Positions 62,549 to 64,000 of a stretch of 64,000 nt of DNA are shown here, in pieces. The position numbers were made by a program, and so were the translations under genes. The stretch spans positions 275,021 to 339,020 of the forward strand of contig NZ_VLKW01000007.1 in NCBI RefSeq assembly GCF_007830495.1, given 5' to 3'. Each line of letters starts with the position of its first letter. The stretch's first letter is position 1. The notes under the pieces are model-generated. The model saw only the letters and a program-made list of their open reading frames with translations. It searched no databases and was not told where the DNA came from. This DNA comes from Pseudoduganella flava. GTDB taxonomy: Bacteria > Pseudomonadota > Gammaproteobacteria > Burkholderiales > Burkholderiaceae_D.

Positions 62549-62642
62549 AAACGCGCCTCCAGGAAACGTCGGCGAAACACTGCGTTGAGAAGATGCAGAT
62601 GTGCGGTGCACATTTAAAAGCCAACCCTGGAAGGATTTAGAA

Positions 62643-63104
62643 ATGAATATTCTGCGTAAAAGCATTATCGCCGGTGTGACGGTTCTGAGCCTCGGCTCGG
62701 CGGCATTTGCCGCCCATGCGGAAGAAGCGCCGCCCAAACATCCCTATGCGGCAACGAAATTTGATCCAGCAAAACGTGCAGAGCGTTTCGAGCAACGCCA
62801 GCAAAAGCTGCACGACGCCCTGAAGCTGAATACCAGCCAGGAAGCTGCGTGGAAAACCTATATTGCCGCGATCGCACCGAAGCAACCGGCCGGCCATGCG
62901 GACCGGGTGGCGTTCAGGGAATTGCCGGCGCCACAGCGGATGGAAAAGTGGATCGAGTTGTCCAAAACCCGTCTGCAGCAACAGGAAACCCGGCTGTCCG
63001 CGTTGAAGACGTTCTATGCGACCTTGAGCCCGGCGCAGCAGAAAGTGTTTGACGAGCAGACCGCCGGCGGCCCCAATCACCGCGGCATGCATCGGCGCGG
63101 TTGA
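62643..63104 (+). CDS. Spy/CpxP-like periplasmic protein (LTXXQ type)
   Basis: 153 residues from ATG 62643, with AAGGA about 9 bases upstream. A signal peptide (IIAGVTVLSLGSAAFAAHAEE) precedes an all-helical, charged mature protein with glutamine-rich helices (RFEQRQQKLHDALKLNTSQEAAWKTYIAAI) and a degenerate LTXXQ motif in TLSPAQQKVFDEQ. Spy and CpxP are envelope-stress chaperones or sensor modulators. Divergent from the OmpR-type regulator, which probably controls it. Confidence 0.85.
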   Translation: MNILRKSIIAGVTVLSLGSAAFAAHAEEAPPKHPYAATKFDPAKRAERFEQRQQKLHDALKLNTSQEAAWKTYIAAIAPKQPAGHADRVAFRELPAPQRMEKWIELSKTRLQQQETRLSALKTFYATLSPAQQKVFDEQTAGGPNHRGMHRRG

Positions 63105-63170
63105 AGCCCTCCGCTTGTGCCAGATCAAGGCGTGTTCGCGCCAGATTCTGGCATGGAGGGAGTAAAAGAA

Positions 63171-63192
63171 GGGGCGCCTCTGCGGGCGCCCC
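63171..63192. terminator. Bidirectional terminator between the Spy-like gene and dsbD
   Basis: Arms GGGGCGCC / GGCGCCCC with a 6-base loop. They are followed by TTGTTCTT on the plus strand and by TTCTTTTACT on the minus strand, so the stem can serve both convergent genes. Confidence 0.8.
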
Positions 63193-63207
63193 TTGTTCTT
63201 CCGGCCG

Positions 63208-64000
63208 TTACGGCAGCTTGGAGAGCGACTGCAGGAACTTGCCGCTGTCCTGGAAACCGATCACCCGGCTGTCGGCAATCTCGTTGCCTTGGGCATCGAA
63301 GAATATGATGCCCGGCGGGCCGAATAACTTGAAGCGCTGCAGCAGCGCCTTGTCGTCCGTATTATTCGCGGTAACGTCGGCCTGGATCAGGATCGTGTTC
63401 GCCAGGCGTTGCTGCACGTTTTTGTCCGTAAAGGTCAGCTTTTCCATTTCCTTGCATGACACGCACCAGTCGGCATAAAAATCGAGCATCACGGTTTTAC
63501 CGCCGGTATTCCCGAGAACATTATCCAATTCAGCGATATTACGGATGCGTTTGAATTCCAGGCCTTTTTCGACGCCGCCGCGCAAATGGGCCAGCGGTGC
63601 CAATGGATCGCGCGCGCCGGTCGCCACGCCGATCATTTGAATGATGCCGAAAGCAATGAACAGCACGGCGACGGTTTGCGCGATCCAGCCTTTATAGGTG
63701 CGCAGCAGATAAATGCCGTAGGCAATTCCCAACAACGTCCAGCCGGCCATCTGCACGACGGGCGGCAAGACGGGCGACACCAGCCACCACGCCATCGCGA
63801 TCATCAGCACGCCGAAGAAGCGCTTGACGCCGTCCATCCACGCGCCGGCGCGGGGCAGCAATGCGCCGGCCGACACCCCGACGAGAATCAGCGGCAGGCT
63901 CATGCCGACCGCCATCGAGAACAGTGCGCTGCCGCCGACGACGACGTTGCGCGTCTGGCTGATGTAGACAAGCGCACCTGCCAGCGGCGCCGCCACGCAC
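63208..64000 (-). CDS. dsbD: Thiol:disulfide interchange protein DsbD, C-terminal part (runs off right edge)
   Basis: 263 residues are visible and the frame is open at the edge. The first visible residues, CVAAPLAGALVYISQ, include the second conserved transmembrane cysteine of the DsbD beta domain, at the very edge. Several helices follow (ALFSMAVGMSLPLILVGVSAGALLP, TVAVLFIAFGIIQMIG), then the periplasmic thioredoxin-like gamma domain with CVSCK (LDFYADWCVSCKEME). It brings cytoplasmic reducing power to periplasmic DsbC and to cytochrome c apoproteins, which links it to resB/ccsB. The N-terminal alpha domain lies outside. Confidence 0.95.
   Translation of the reverse strand, partial: CVAAPLAGALVYISQTRNVVVGGSALFSMAVGMSLPLILVGVSAGALLPRAGAWMDGVKRFFGVLMIAMAWWLVSPVLPPVVQMAGWTLLGIAYGIYLLRTYKGWIAQTVAVLFIAFGIIQMIGVATGARDPLAPLAHLRGGVEKGLEFKRIRNIAELDNVLGNTGGKTVMLDFYADWCVSCKEMEKLTFTDKNVQQRLANTILIQADVTANNTDDKALLQRFKLFGPPGIIFFDAQGNEIADSRVIGFQDSGKFLQSLSKLP

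Overview
The window reads as the chromosome of a GC-rich betaproteobacterium. My inference is Oxalobacteraceae, close to Massilia, Duganella or Pseudoduganella. The grounds are the gene order (TPR protein, lolB, ispE, tRNA-Gln, prs, rplY, pth), System II cytochrome c assembly (ResB and CcsB), the order ponA / pilMNOPQ / aroKB / dgt, the abundance of bluetail-type RTX proteins, and palindromic repeats of the GGGGTCAGACCC type. No 16S gene is present, so this is not proven.

Layout. (1) 1-13.0 kb: two tandem minus-strand RTX calcium-binding repeat genes. One is cut by the left edge; the other is a complete 3410-residue protein. They share a conserved palindromic upstream element and near-identical coding blocks. 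(2) 13.5-20.0 kb: ychF, then a cyclic-di-GMP signalling block (response regulator, HD-GYP phosphodiesterase and PAS histidine kinase in one operon, facing a GGDEF cyclase). This block lies between ychF and pth, which are neighbours in many relatives. (3) 20.0-26.1 kb: housekeeping genes pth, rplY, prs, tRNA-Gln, ispE, lolB and a TPR lipoprotein. (4) 26.2-30.1 kb: mutM, a dynamin-like GTPase and mutY, the two ends of the 8-oxoguanine repair system with a membrane GTPase between them. (5) 30.1-38.5 kb: a small coiled-coil membrane protein, dgt, a fused aroK-aroB gene, and the type IV pilus assembly operon pilMNOPQ. (6) 38.8-44.6 kb: ponA, a SulP transporter, cyaY, lptM and lysA.

(7) 44.6-50.4 kb: msrQ-msrP (periplasmic methionine sulfoxide repair), ccsB-resB and a cytochrome c4-type dihaem protein. 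(8) 50.6-55.8 kb: engB, hemB, a divergent LysR/MFS pair, and an unrecognised TonB-like membrane protein. (9) 55.9-62.5 kb: an RND pump and its adaptor behind an OmpR/EnvZ-type two-component system. A divergent Spy/CpxP-like gene shares a regulatory region that carries two TTGTAT direct-repeat doublets. (10) The right edge cuts dsbD.

The most interesting signals are the shared operator-like element and recombining repeats of the two RTX genes, five non-RTX modules in the N-terminal third of the giant protein, a family of at least five REP-like palindromes at gene ends (two of which supply the last codons or stop of a gene), the candidate response-regulator sites, and the aroKB fusion. I see no CRISPR array, rRNA, phage or intact insertion sequence.
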